Positions 1 to 12,086 of a DNA stretch of 64,000 nucleotides are shown piece after piece. Under the pieces are notes generated by a model. That model had not been told where the DNA came from. It saw only the letters and a list, made by a program, of their open reading frames with translations, and did not search any database. The position numbers and the translations under genes are program-made. Each line of letters opens with the position of its first letter. Position 1 is the stretch's first letter. This DNA comes from Kryptolebias marmoratus (lineage: Eukaryota > Chordata > Actinopteri > Cyprinodontiformes > Rivulidae): the NCBI RefSeq assembly GCF_001649575.2, contig NC_051431.1, forward strand, positions 17,304,152 through 17,368,151, read 5' to 3'.

Positions 1-450
1 CTATAGTTGAATAAGCTGAAACTATAGCTGAATTAGCATTAGCATAGCTGAATTAGCTGAAGCTATAGCTGAATTAGCTGAAACTATAGCTGAATTTGCA
101 TTAGCAGAAGTAATATTAGCAGAAAAATGCTGAAACCGAAAGAGAAAAGCTGAATTTCAAAGAGTTGAACACAGCTCCATTCATTTTCAATGAGAAAAAA
201 ATGGCTGAAAAAGCTAAATATCTGAAACAGCCGAAATTGCACCAATTCCAAAAGTCATAGCTGGAATGGCGTTAATGAGCTGAACGTTTTGATATATGAA
301 TGGTTGAAGTAGCTGAAAAAATGCAGAAGGAGATAGGTGCCGAAAAACGTACGGAATAGGGAAAGAAAAATAAGAAAGAGAAACAGGAAAACATAAAATG
401 TTTTAGCATTCACACAATTAGCAGGCTGACAGCTCCAACTAATTAGATTC
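1..450. repeat. Degenerate AGCTGAA/TTAGC minisatellite-like tract
   Basis: The first ~250 bases are imperfect repeats of words such as 'agctgaatt', 'gctgaaac' and 'attagc', fading out toward base 450. Related AGCTAAA-type repeats occur near 46950-47660 and in its copy. The tract lies within or beyond the first intron of rnf7 (minus strand). No reading frame in it looks like protein. Confidence 0.6.
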
Positions 451-599
451 AAAGCTAGCTTGTTAACTTGTTTAATGTTTGTTTTAGAGCCAAAAATAAA
501 AAGTCTTACCAACACAGTCCTCCTGTTTATTCTCCGCCTGGCACCGGAGACATGCGTCTGTAAAGCGTTAAGAAAACCTGGGTTTATATTTGTTTTTTT

Positions 600-950
600 C
601 CCCTCTGCTAGCCAATTTAGCTTCATTAGCCTGGAGGCTCCCCGGACTCACCCATCACCTGCACCCGGCAAATGGCGCAGGTGTCGCACTCCACGTCCCA
701 GCTCCACATAGCCACCGCATTCCACTTCTTCAGGGAAAACATCTTGTCCCCGCCCGACTTTGAGCTCAAAGAAGTGCTGTGCGAGAGGACCAGACCCGGC
801 TCGTCACCGTCGTCCATCTCTGCCGCTGACGTTAGCTTAGCTTAGCCGAAGCTAAACAAAATGGAAGAAACACAGCGGCGCCGGTAGCCCCGGATGCTAA
901 CTGCGTTAGCCGGTTCTGGACAGCAGAGGGCGCTGCTCACCAGGACTCAG
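600..950 (-). promoter_or_regulatory. rnf7: rnf7 promoter / CpG-rich 5' region
   Basis: Sequence around and upstream of the rnf7 start (roughly 650-950) is richer in CpG than the AT-rich flanks. It contains the start codon context and GC-rich words such as 'gcggcgccgg'. A TATA-less housekeeping promoter is plausible. The transcription start cannot be placed from sequence alone. Confidence 0.4.
652..817 (-). CDS. rnf7: rnf7 exon 1 (RING-box protein 2 / ROC2 / SAG), partial gene
   Basis: RNF7 is the small RING subunit of cullin-RING E3 ubiquitin ligases, mainly with CUL5; it recruits the E2 and acts in cytoplasm and nucleus. This exon encodes 55 residues from the ATG at 817-815. It has an acidic start, then [14 protein letters not shown], then [18 protein letters not shown] with the first zinc ligands (CDTCAIC) of the RING-H2 domain. 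The central part is essentially identical to vertebrate RNF7, whereas RBX1 differs here. The exon ends in phase 1 at a clean GTGAGT donor (651-646). The remaining RING exons are not in bases 1-651 and must lie left of the window. The neighbours rasa2 and zbtb38 match the human 3q23 order, which supports the orthology. Confidence 0.95.
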
Positions 951-1669
951 CGATGAAAGCTGCTACAGATAAAAAATAAAACATTTTAAATTAAATGTAA
1001 AACAACTATTTTTCTTTTTTTAAACCTTCAGTATTTGGCAAGTGCTTCACTAGTATTAGTGGGTTTAAATGTACCGTATAAGACTTTTAAACACAGTTTC
1101 TGACTTTTTGGTTCATGTTTTAAAACTGCTATGTTTGGCAGGTCGTTGTACCATATAATCAAGCCACACATTATTTTTTTTTTAGATATCGATAATAAAG
1201 TTCCTCTTAGTAAAAGTAAAAAAAAATACTAGGTAATTTTGAAATTAAAGATATCTAAAATATTCCTATAAGTAACATATTTATATTTCATCGTTTCCAC
1301 AACTGAGGTGGTTTAGGGAAGTTAATTAGGTTTAAGTTTTCTACAAATCTTTTAAAAGTTTGCGCTCATTCCAACATTTAATAGCTAGAACTGGTATGTA
1401 TGGCAGATACTCGTATTTTAATTCTTTCTAGTAAAAAAACTAACATAAAACAAAACAACTTTTGATATTTGTAGGGTTTTTTTTTCAATCTACAATCAAG
1501 TTGTTTAGATATCTGAAACTGAAGTTATTCTCCAACGTCAAGCTTGTTTACTTTTCATGCCACTCAAGATCTGTACACTTTTTATTCAGTTTTTCAAAGC
1601 TATGTTGTCTCTGACTGCTCTGGTTTAAACAGTTGTATCTTTGGAGGCAGTCAAAGTCTCCATTAATGC

Positions 1670-2250
1670 TACTTCAGGTTCCTTACAGGGATAGTACGGA
1701 GCTTTTAAACTGTATATCTGTTGAAACGTTATGAACAACTGACATCGTACCTGTTCTAGATCACTATTTGAACAACCTCAGTTTGGAGAAATTAAATTTA
1801 AAGTAGTTTAATTGTGACTGGACTGACGAGCTAATGGCTAGTCCATGCAGGGGTCAAGCTGAACGCAACTTCAGTCTCACAGATTTCATAGCAGCTTATT
1901 AAAATGCAGTTTTATGAGCCGTTGCACTGCTGTAAGTTTCACATTATACAATTATCCCGACAGAAACATTATGGTTCTCCGGCTGATGGTGCCCAAGTTG
2001 CACCAAAAGTGCTACAGCCGGCTGCTGCTGCTGTTTGTGCTCGCAGATCACCACAGACCTATATGCAAATAATGATGCTGTAAAGGTTTCTAAAATATTC
2101 TCCTAAACAACTGTGGCTCCTTAAGATGGCAGTGAAGGAACCTTTAGGTTGTTAGTCCGGTCAGAGTTAAACTCTGGTTCTCCAAACCGAGGCCCTTCAA
2201 AGAGATACACCTGTCTACAACAGGTAAGATATTAATTGTTCACGATCCTT
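1670..2250. repeat. Foldback repeat, family A, copy 1
   Basis: The two halves are inverted relatives. The left half has 'acctgttctag', 'aacaacctcagtttggag' and 'gacgagctaatggct'. The right half has 'tccaaaccgaggc' and 'acaacaggtaagatatta' in the opposite sense. Relatives of the same core occur near 9395-9660, 33440-33870, 39738-40560 and around 49310/51000. There is no coding potential. The dispersed, self-complementary layout fits a non-autonomous DNA transposon. Confidence 0.6.
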
Positions 2251-2687
2251 ACAGGCTTTCTTTTCCTGTTTGTGTGCATCTTCTTCTCGTCACTCTGCTG
2301 GTGCAGCATAAATACATCCTATCTCCTTTGAAGACTTTCCAGATGGATTTTCTGGACAGCCGGGGGAAAGAAAAACAAAAAAAGGGGGGTTCATATTTCC
2401 TACTGTCCTTGAATGCAGGTGTGGAGCACTCTGCAGGCAGCTGGACCTCAAGCATTCATGTAGTCTCCTCCAAGTGGGAGCCTCTTCACTCAGGACTCTG
2501 AGGGCGTTTTTAGCATTTGAGGCGAAGCTGAAACCAGCGGATCTGGAGGCTGAAGCTGCCGGGCAGAAAACCGTGGACTGAACTGTCATGACAGCAATAA
2601 TCCAGGGAGCAGCTGGGAAAGAACAGAAAACATCTGCAATGAACAAAGCAGCAGGTAATTCACCAGGGCACAAAGGGACATGTTTAC

Positions 2688-2689
<2 letters not shown>

Positions 2690-2744
<55 letters not shown>
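2690..2744. repeat. (TAA)n microsatellite
   Basis: About 18 uninterrupted TAA units. Reading frames through it give only poly-Ile or poly-Tyr and are not genes. Confidence 0.97.
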
Positions 2745-4099
2745 CACCTTCTTTTGGACATGGTGACATGGAGATTTTCTATATTTCTTATTCAAACTCT
2801 TGGTTTTTAGAAATGTAACGGTCCGAGGTCGTGTTTATCCCAGTCAAAGGCTGTCAAATCCTTTTAGGTGCAAAATAAAAATTATATTTTTTCTCCTGAC
2901 CGTTTATGCCGGCTGTGTTTAGTTTTTTCTTACCAATATATGCAGTCAATTTGATCACATTAGGCACAGTTTTTAACATTTTTCATTTTTTTTAACATTG
3001 TTTCAACAGTAATTGCATTAAATTTTAAAATGTAGCTTCTTTATGGTAAATTAATGTAGGTTATGATCATAATTACTTCACTTTTTAAAAGCTCTGCCAC
3101 ATTTATCTTGATAAATAACAAACTTCTCATTATTATAGTCAAGCCAAATGCTCATTTTGTGTTGCAGTGTGTCCAAAAAACAGCATAATAGTTTGTTTAA
3201 GGTATAGTTAAGCATAGATTTGTTGATAATTGTGACAATTTTGTTTCATTTTCTGTTTTCCCTGCTAAAAATTGTTCGTCTGAAATATATTAATATACTT
3301 TTACAGTAATATTTGCCATCACAGCCCTCGAATGGCTCCTATAATTTTAAACTAGCCCTGAAAGCATCTGTCCTCCTCTGATTATTCTCCAGGTTTTTTG
3401 AGGTTGATCAACAAACAGAACAGTTAAAATTCATCACTGACATCTTATAAACACAGTGGGTTGCAATGTTTTTTACTACATTTCATTTCCAGCCAGAGGA
3501 AACCAGCTGCTCTGGTAAGAATTACCAATAAATGTAAATCTGGAGTTGTTTGGAGGAATTATGGGATTTAAGCGAATGTCTGGCAGGATGTGTCTCACTG
3601 AAGGACACAGTAATTTGTATCAAATCATAGCTGAAGTGATGGAATGTGAGACACTGGGTTGTCTCCTCAGTGAACACCGTGAGATAACCGTTTCCAGTTC
3701 CCTCTTTGAAATGAATAACAAATAAAAGAGAGTCCGGCGTTTAAAACCTCAAGATCTGTGTTTCAACAACTTGTGATGTTTCAGCAACACAAAACCGGCG
3801 AAGACGCTTCCAGATGTTGCTCTCAGAAGACAAGTAATACCAGAAGATGGTCGGTTCTGGCTCACACAAGTCATTTCCAGTCAAACTGGAAAGAGGCCGT
3901 GTCAAAACGCTGCACAGGAATCAAACAGACCATCAAGGAGGACAACCCGGTGTTTGGGTAAAAAGCTTCGTAGATGTTCAACAGCCTTACTGACACCATG
4001 TTCTACGAAAACAAAGCATTTCTTTGAGAACGCAGCACAGTTACAGCCTCTACTGAAACTACTGAATGTATCAAAGAAACAGGAAATAAGAAGACAAAA

Positions 4100-4670
4100 C
4101 ACCCATCTTCTACCTCTTATCTACGGTCGGGTCATGGAGGCAACAGGTCCAGGAGAGAAACCCAGACCTCCCTCTCCTCAGAGACTCTCTCCTGCTCCTC
4201 CTGGGGGATCCCAAGGTGTTCCCAGGCCAGAGAGGATGTGTAATCCCTCCAACAAGTTCTGGGTCTGCCCTGAGGTCTCTTCCCAGTGAGACATGCCCAA
4301 AAAACCTCCAAAGAGGCGTCCAGGAGGCATCCTAATCAGATGCCTGAACCACCTCAACTGACTCCTTTCGATGAGGAGGAGCAACGGCTCTACTCCGAGC
4401 TCCCCCCGGATGACGGAGCTCCTCACCTTATCTCTGAACTCAGCCGCCCTACGAAGGACGCTCATTTCAGCTGCTTGTATCCTGGATCTCGTTCTTTTGG
4501 TCATGATCCAAATCCTCATGACCACAGGTGAGGGTTGGAACGTAGTAAACTGAAAGCTTTGCCTTCAATTCTCCAATCTTTCTCCACCACGAACGATTGA
4601 AGAGACGCCCTCATCACTCATTACTGCGGACGAGATCCATCGATCCTTGTCCTGCTCCGCCCTACCATTA
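4100..4670 (-). mobile_element. Non-LTR retrotransposon (LINE) 3' fragment
   Basis: The minus-strand frame over 4178-4525 keeps the C-terminal block typical of fish LINE reverse transcriptases: RIQAAEMSVLRR, then VRSSVIRGELGVEPLLL, then RSQLRWFRHLIRMPPGRL. The 5' part is missing and the frame is open only over this stretch, so it is a dead 5'-truncated copy. Related fragments lie at about 16640-17368 and 28020-28945 (plus strand) and about 49386-50650 (minus strand). Confidence 0.85.
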
Positions 4671-4962
4671 CTCATGATAAAAAAAAAACGTGACCTCATA
4701 TCAGAAAACACGTCTGAAATAATGGCGCTAATAACTGTTTCCGGAGTGCAATTTTTATTTAGTATTGTTTTATTTCCTAGAATGAATTCATTGTGTGCTC
4801 ATTGACAACAACAACAAAAAAAAATGAATAATGGAGTGGTGGAAATGAAACTGTTTGTGTCGAACGCTCATGTGGCTGCATCTCAGTGATTACCGTATGA
4901 AAACCTGCGTGTGTTATGACTGAAAAGTTGATTCTTCTCGTCTGTTTGGGGCAGAAGTAACG

Positions 4963-7900
4963 ATGCGGGTCAGGAGAGCGCTGTGGCTGGTACTGGGCAT
5001 GCTCGGTGTGTCCGTGGTGCTGGTGGTGCTGGGAGTCTACACGATGACCCGCACCGAGAGCCTGAACGTGACCGGATACGCCTCTGGAGTCATTGTGAGA
5101 AGTTCATTCATACCCTGACAAACCCTGGGGTTATTTAGTCCCTGGAATGAAAAACTCAGAGAATAAAATTAATAAATGATGCTTTTTCCTGTAGAAAACA
5201 TAGAAACATCATCATCCTGTAATGGTTTTTTTAAATTAAACATTTTAGACAATTTCACTACACTAAGGCAGTGACATCAGTGTTAGACAGTCATGTAGCT
5301 GATCATGTCTCTGGTGTTCAGGTTTTCTAAAACTGTGTCCACCCAAACCAGTTTCTAGAGGAGCCTGCGTCTAACATCAAATGTTTGCCTTTAACATAAA
5401 ACACACTGCACGCTTTTAGATTTTAATACCGCTCTAATATTCATCTTTTGGTTGATTTCGTTCCTCGTCCAAGGACCAAACTCTCACCTCCTTATATTGT
5501 GTCCTCTGCAGCTGACCCTGGGCTCTTTCCTGGGACTCCTGGGACTCCTCCTGGAAGAAAACCGAAAGCATCTGGTACTGTGGTTTGCAAAAAAAAAAAA
5601 ACACAAAAGAACTTTACCTGAAGAGTTGCATAGGCATCGTTTTACATCAATCCCATCACTTTTTTGGTTCACGCACCTCCAGAAGTGTTTCAGACTGTCT
5701 TGTGTTTGCATGTTCGCATCCCGCTTTATTAGCTGAGGGACCACGAATGATAATACCCAATTAAATGCAAAATAATGTTTTACGGTAGAATTTTCCTTTA
5801 TCATTATAAGTTATTCCGTCAGGATGTGGTTAAGATTGTGATCAAAAAAGTGCAAGAAGAACAGCAAAGATTAGGCTGTCGTGGCTCAACACTGCATGTG
5901 TTCGGGCTAAACAGGAAAAAAGAATAAGACTTTAAACAGATGGTCTTTATTCCTACTGTGACCTGAAGCGTGTAGGGGTTGACTTTATGTTTGTTACATT
6001 TATTTAAGGTCCACATATAATTCAAATTCAAACCATAAACAGAAGAAAACCCCTCAAATCTAAACCCAGACTTTGCTCCAAACCTTTGACATTTATAGTT
6101 GTTCCTCTTTGTTCGTCCTTCAGCTGACAGCTGCCATCGTCTTCCTGAGCGCAGGGATCATCTCCTCCTTTCTGTGCCTGGTGATCGACGGCGTCTGCGT
6201 GGCCCTAAGCGTGGTGGGTCACCTGCTCTTGCACGTGAAAGCTGCATCGCAGCGGGTGGTTGGGTTTGTGGACGCAGCAGCAGTAAACGAAGACGATCAA
6301 ACCAGAGACCTGAAAGGATGGCCGAGCAAATCTTTGCCAACTTTTGTTTTTTACCACTCACTCGTTAAAGTTCTGCTCAGTCCGACCAACCAGGCGCCTC
6401 ACAGATCAGATTAGAACTCATCCACGCCGTCAGATGCAAACGCTTTCATCTTTACAACCAAAAGAGGAATTTCTGCTCTTTCTTTTGTCTCACTGAATGA
6501 AACACATCTGGAGCTGCATGCTTTAAATAAAAAAACAACATAACTCATAAGTGCTATAAAGATACTACATAAACAAACTATTTCTTATTACATTATAAAA
6601 TGAAAGGTTTGTAATAAATTATTGACATTTTGTGGGCACTTTTCATGGTTTGACCACGAAAGAAACTCCTGTTCATAAAATGTAAACCCTCTTCTCTGTT
6701 GTTAGTGAGATTACCTGTCTGAATAAAAGTAAATACAAATAAAATAAAACCACTGAGCCACGCCAGCTCATATGAATCCTGTTTATATAAATGTGGAAAA
6801 TTAATAATATAAATATCCTTCCTAGACATAATAAAGCATATACTTGCATTCTAATAAACTGCTATGAAGGTAATCTTACCACAGTACAGAGAGTTGCCAA
6901 ATATAGTAGTTTATGATATGTGTGCAAAACTGCAATTTGTGTTTTGCTTTGTTTTTTTTCTCAGCAACTTGCATCAAAAATGCACCTGTGTGGCTGGAAA
7001 TCAGGGGTTTGTTGTTCTTTATACGTGCTAAGACCAGTTCACCTGTTGACCAATCTGTTCTGAGACAACGATGGTTGTCCTTGTTGAGTTTACTGTATTT
7101 TCCAGACTATAAGGCACACTAAAAAGCCTTCAGTTTTCTCAAAAAAACAACAGTGCGCCTTATAATCCAGAGCACCTTATATATGTAAGAAGTCGTGATG
7201 TTTTAGTACGACTTTGGTAAACTACAAAGCTGCATCGCTCGCAGCTTTAAGGCTCAGTTAGAGTCGAGCAGGTCTCCTGAGTGAACAGTGGAGGCGTTTA
7301 TACTTGACACTTACATCGGTGCAGAATTCTTTTAACCGTTTGATTATTTTTGTAATCTCTCATAGAGGGATCATATAAACGCTGATAAAGGCTAACCAGC
7401 TCCGCTAGAGCACCGAAATCGTCCATTCTGAATGAAGTGCGGAGCAAGCGGTCCGCGTGAAGTTACAAAAATTAGGAGATGCGCCTTATAGTCCGGTGCG
7501 TTTTATATATGACAAAAGTCCGAAAATGGACAATTCATTGACAGTGCGTCTTATAATCCAGTGCATCCTAAAGTGCAGAAAATGTGGTGTATATATATAT
7601 ATATATATTAAAAGTGTGTTTTTGGTAATACTTCACAAATATGTTTTTTTTTCCCAGGACATTCGTCCACTGAAGGCAGGAAGGTGTCAGCATTACAGCA
7701 GCGGCAGCAGCTACATCTACGAGAACTTCTACACCACCGTGAGTAAAAGACGCAGACCTGGACTGGTTTGGTTTTCACCGTCTGAACACAAAATGTGCGT
7801 ACACCGCAGTTAGTTATCTTTCTCTCTCTCTCTGGTGAACCTTCTCTTGTCAGGTGCCGTGTTGGAATCTGAAGGAGTCGTGTAACCTGTCGGTTCGGAG

Positions 7901-9076
7901 CGGGACCTGTTACTGCTGCGACCTGTACGACTGCGCCAAGTGAGACAAACCATGACCACATCACTGTTACAGCTGCACAAACCAGCAAAACATGAGCAAA
8001 ACATTTGAGATGTTTGTTGACAACTTTGCTTATCACCACAAAACTGGGATTTCCACGTGTGATGAAGTTCTTCTGATTGAATGTTTTCTTTGCTCCACAG
8101 TGGAGACTACCTCAGCAGCTACTATGAGTTTGTTGGCGTGCAGAGCTGTGAAGACGTCTTCGAGCTGTATGTTTTAATTTGGACCCTCTCCAGCCTGAAC
8201 CTCGTGGCCTTCTTCACAGGAACCGTGCTCACGGCAGTGCTGGGCAGCCTCAAGTGTTTGGTGAGAGACGTACGGAGACGTGCAGTCATGGGGAAAAAAA
8301 GAATCTGCTCCTTCACATTCCACAGTTTGAACCTTTGTGTGAATAAAATATCATCATGTGAGAGATTAGTCTGATAACCGATGACTGATTTTTGTGATAT
8401 TCTCCGTCCCAAACATGCTTACAGGCCAAGAAATAATTAGTTTGTCAGGTACATTTCTTTGCTGATAGCTTTTTCCTCTCTGGATCCTTTTTTTTTTCAT
8501 TTATAGACTTACTGTTTCCAACTAAAACCTGCGTATGAGCCAAAAACAACACTTTGTATATCTAACAGAAAAAACGTAGCATTGTTTTTGGCAGAAAACT
8601 GTGTTAGTGTTCGTTTACTCTCAGCGAAGTGGCTGCAAACACTCATTCTCTCGCTGTTCCGTGGGTTTTTATTAAATCCCTTTAGATATTGTTTCAGAAT
8701 CCATTGTTCCTGCCAATTTTATTTGATTTTTTTCTGGCTTTTATTCTTCTAAATCATTGTCACATTGCAAAAAAAAAAAAAAATTCTGAAGAAAAACGAG
8801 AAATTAGAGGAATGAGAAGGTTAAAATGGATTTGGGACATTTCTGTGTGTGTTTGTCTACATGTGGCGGACTGATCAGGCCTTTGAGACTTTTATATTAA
8901 AGTATAATTGAAGAATGCAAAATTCTCTCATGTTTTCAGGCTGTAAACAATCAAATCTGACCAAAGCCCATTGAAATATGCCTGAGTAGAGGTTTTATGC
9001 ATGTATATTCAACTAAACCACTCATTTCGATTATTAACAGAGTTCAAAATCTGTGTTTCTGTATATTTATTGGCAT

Positions 9077-9108
<32 letters not shown>

Positions 9109-9236
9109 CTTTCTGTTTTAGACGACTACCAGGCTTTTTCTTGACTCAGCTGGAAGTGGAGGACCTTCTCCTACGGCTCCTCTATTAATGGAGGCCGACT
9201 CACACACAGCTCGGCAGCTTTGTCCAGTCAGTGTTC

Positions 9237-9241
<5 letters not shown>
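4963..9241 (+). CDS. TMEM255-family four-pass membrane protein (possible third ohnolog)
   Basis: Seven exons join in frame: 4963-5094, 5512-5574, 6124-6213, 7658-7738, 7854-7939, 8101-8260 and 9122-9241. They total 732 nt, or 243 residues plus TAA, and every intron is GT/AG. The protein has hydrophobic segments at about residues 7-25, 45-58, 66-90 and 175-201. A large loop between the third and fourth carries CYCCDLYDC (141-149), very close to the CFCCDLYNC hallmark of TMEM255A/B (formerly FAM70). Other family matches are MTRTESLNVTGY, GVI-LTLGSFLG, VIDGV and DIRPL..RC. Possible glycosylation sites are N35 and N133. The molecular function of the family is not established. It is shorter than TMEM255A (about 350 aa) and lacks the long proline-rich tail. 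The last exon is the least certain. A further upstream exon is possible because an AG acceptor-like tract precedes 4954. The gene lies tail-to-tail with rasa2. Confidence 0.82.
7093..7588. mobile_element. Non-autonomous DNA transposon (TA-flanked MITE), copy 1
   Basis: It starts right after TA with 'ctgtattttccagactataa' and ends with a decayed inverted copy near 7575-7588. The inside repeats 'gcgccttataatccag'-type words in both senses. A better preserved copy of the same element lies at 23184-23635. This copy sits in the intron between exons 3 and 4 of the TMEM255-family gene and is followed directly by a short (TA)n run (7590-7608). Confidence 0.75.
9077..9108. repeat. TG/CG microsatellite
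   Basis: An alternating TG run with a central CGCGCG, 14 bases before the acceptor of the last proposed exon of the TMEM255-family gene. It may shape splicing there, but that is only inference. Confidence 0.9.

Positions 9242-9269
<28 letters not shown>
9240..9269. repeat. (CA)n microsatellite
   Basis: About 15 CA units starting at the proposed TAA stop codon of the TMEM255-family gene (9239-9241), so in the 3' UTR if that exon is right. Confidence 0.95.
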
Positions 9270-9394
9270 TTGGAGCTGGCTCGCTGTAAAGGTTCTGTTA
9301 GTTGGGCTGAAATTCCAGTTTTACTTCAACCATGTTGGCCTGCAGGACAGTAGGTTTGGGCATTAAATGACTTACAAAGTGATAGTTCAGATCT

Positions 9395-9660
9395 TGCAAA
9401 GTGTGGCTCTGTGGAAAGGTTGTGACTAATTAACATCTTACCTGTTGTAGGTAGCCCTTCGTACCACCTCAGTTTGGAGAAACAGAGTTTAATTCTGACC
9501 GGCCTGACGAGCTAAAGGCTAGTTTCAGGGAGACAAAGACCAAAGTGGATCGCTGCCGCCTTAAAACCACACGAATAGATAACAAATCATAGCACTGTTA
9601 TGTTCACGTTAAACCATTATCCCTGCAGAAGTGTTGTGATATTCTCGCAAGAAGTGAATT
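9395..9660. repeat. Foldback repeat, family A, half copy
   Basis: Contains the family core ('ggctctgtggaaaggttgtg', 'catcttacctgttgtag', 'acctcagtttggagaaac', 'gacgagctaaaggctagtt'). Only one half of the foldback is clear here. Confidence 0.6.
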
Positions 9661-10454
9661 AATCCTTAAGAGGTATAGAAACAGGTCAAATGAGCTTTAA
9701 GATCCATACTGCCTGCAAAAAAACAAAACAAAATTACAAAGAACACATAGAAAGCCTGCAAAGGCACTAAAGTACTGCATGGTGAGCTACCAGGATGTTT
9801 GCAAAATCATCTAGAACTGATCCTGATAATCTATTCTGATTTTTATTAAGCAGCAAATTCATGCTAATTTGCTTGTTATTTAAACATTTTTGAGATTAAC
9901 AATAAATGAGAGATAAAACAACATATCTATGTATTGTCTTCAAATGAAACCTTTTTTAGATTAAGAGAGGAGTAAAAAAAGTCCTGCAGGAAAAGGTTCT
10001 GAAAGTTCTTTCAAACATCACCTCCCACATGAGTTCAGCTGTTCTGGCTTTTAATTGTGCAACAAATCAGCACATGCTGCAACATTTATTAGAGCTGTAA
10101 AGCACTCTTTGAAATGTTTGACCTCACCAAGAGTTTTACAAAAAAGAAAATGTCGGGTTCCAGTTTTGAGTTTGTTTCTTTTAAACTGGACTCCTGTACA
10201 CGCTACACTCTCCACAGTTTGTCTTTGAGTTGGGTTGTTGGCAACATAAGAAGACGAATCACTGTGAGGTTAGATGAAATGTGTTTTTGTTTTTCTGTTG
10301 ATTGAGGGAGCATCGGGAGTGTTGGACTCACACAGTTCTCCATCATCAGTGGCTCCGCTCTCCGAGTCTCAGAGAGTCCACGGCGTCCCCGCCTGAGCTC
10401 CACCCGCCGTCCTCAGCCTGCAGCTTCGAGCCTGCGTCTCACCGCGCCACCACC
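9661..10454. other. Intergenic, no supported gene
   Basis: AT-rich, with no recognisable repeat over most of its length. A short GC-richer, serine/proline-coding stretch with an acceptor-like tract begins at about 10308 and could be an alternative last exon of the TMEM255-family gene. It reads 29 codons to a TGA but has no clear homology, so I leave it unannotated. Confidence 0.4.
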
Positions 10455-11075
10455 GTTGGCGACTAGTTGGCGACTCCAAATTGCGAGAAACGACGTACAT
10501 TTTCAGTTACCCTTCCACTGAATTCTGAGTGTTTGACACCAGCGGGTCCACTGACTGCCCGCATTTTGCACCACCAATGTTTCAAGACATTTGTGGAAAC
10601 TTCCCAACTTCGTCAGTCGCAGCTCAGAGAGACGCTGGCCTCGCCGAGCCGCGACTGCTGGAGACAAACTGGGAGTCCACGAAGGAGCTTCCAGGAGTGT
10701 CCTGAATGTTTGTGGGGATCCTCAGATTCTCGCATGAGCCGAAGGGCCTCGCTCTTTGTGTCTCTGGACTTCTGAACACGTTCGAAACATCTGTGCGCCA
10801 AATTCTCAAACCCTTCTCCGTTTAGTTTCTGTGACTCAGAGAGCACGAGAAACGTGGGGAAAACTTCAGGACTGACGGAAGACAAAAGGGGGATACACTG
10901 TGATCAAATTAGGAGACAATTGAGCCACTTTGTGACTAAGTTAGGGCAAAAAAATTGCACATCATCTGCAGCAATGCCACATTTGGAGTTACGACTGTAG
11001 ACGTGTTCTAAGTCCCGATTCGATGTGAGTCCAAGCAAAGATTTGCATATTTTGCGTCTCCAACTAGTCGCCAAC
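10455..11075. mobile_element. Short inverted-terminal-repeat element, family C, copy 1
   Basis: The ends carry a perfect 16-bp inverted repeat, GTTGGCGACTAGTTGG at 10455-10470 and its complement at 11060-11075, around about 590 bp with no open frame of note. An internal word near 10511 ('ctgaattctgagtgtttga') recurs in altered form near 43005, inside a second related stretch. The type fits a non-autonomous DNA transposon; the superfamily cannot be assigned. Confidence 0.6.
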
Positions 11076-11812
11076 TGTTGCAGCTTAATGAAATGCAGAT
11101 TTTACACCGAAACAGATAAAAAGAGGAGATTTAGATGTATCACGCCTCCACTGAGGCTCACCTGTAGCAGAGCTGTACGTCCCTGCTGTCTTTTATCTCA
11201 TCGATCCGTTCAGTGTTCATGATATGATGTCAGATCTACCAAACTGCATTTTATGAAACTTTTTAAAGACTTGGAGCCTTATTGCCATCGTATTATTCCC
11301 CTTTCACCTTCAGGAGTGGGCAATGTTAATAATAATGGATTTTTGTGATTTGGTTTTTAAGTGTGTGTGTGTTCAGACCTTTGAAATACAGCTGCTTGTG
11401 TCTCTTATAAGGACAGAAACCCAAGCATCATTTTTATTACACGTTTAAGGGAACAACAAGAACGTTTCTAAGTCCAGTCACGTGTCAGACTTTTCTTAAA
11501 TGCTCCAGAAGAGCAGAGTTTTTCTTTTCTTCTTCAAATTGTCGAATCTGTGAAGACTGTGTGCTCGAGGTTCAGGGGTCAGAAAGCAACAGGCGGTTGA
11601 AGATTGTGTGTACTGTCGATAAAAGCTTTCGTAACCCCCTCTGAGTGTCTGTTTGAGCGCTCACACGGAGCTTTGAGCTCTCGTAATGTGAAGAAGTCTC
11701 AAGCTGTGGTGTGAATACTTGACCCCTCAAACACAAACATTTTCTTGACACGAGATCTTCAAAACTGAATTCCGTCACGCTAGAAAAAATCACGGCGTGC
11801 ACCGCACCGATA

Positions 11813-12086
11813 ATGTTAGAGGACAAAGTGGGGTTCATCACAGCTGTTAATATAAAACTGAGGGATTTCTAATAAGAATGATAGCAGCCTATAGCAGCCT
11901 ATTCACACACCACCTAATGATGCTTCGGTCACACAGTTGTAGATATATAAATATAAAATAAATAAAAGACATAAATCAAGACACAGAAAGAGTCTGAAGA
12001 GCCAAAGTGGGAGGAGATGAGGCAACAAACGGCCAAAACAACGACAACAACAAAAAGAGTTAATTCAAACTGGAGTAAATGTGTGT
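11813..12086. repeat. Direct repeat copy 1 (3' flank of rasa2)
   Basis: About 270 bp matching 15641-15965 in the same orientation at roughly 90% over the parts I compared. Shared words include 'ggacaaagtggggttcatca', 'ctaatgatgcttcggtcaca' and 'gaggcaacaaacggccaaaa'. Here the central AT stretch is short ('agatatataaatataaa'); in the other copy it is a long (AT)n array. Confidence 0.8.

Larger units (their letters stand above)
951..4962. other. Intergenic region rnf7 - TMEM255-family gene
   Basis: No exon could be supported here. The region is AT-rich and holds a foldback repeat (about 1670-2250), a (TAA)n microsatellite (2690-2744) and a LINE fragment (about 4100-4670), each listed separately. 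An upstream, non-recognised first exon of the TMEM255-family gene could lie in it, because the sequence just before 4963 also looks like a splice acceptor. Confidence 0.6.

Noticed and set aside
2586..2795. Open frames rich in Ile or Tyr on the minus strand
   Set aside because: They are translations of the (TAA)n microsatellite.
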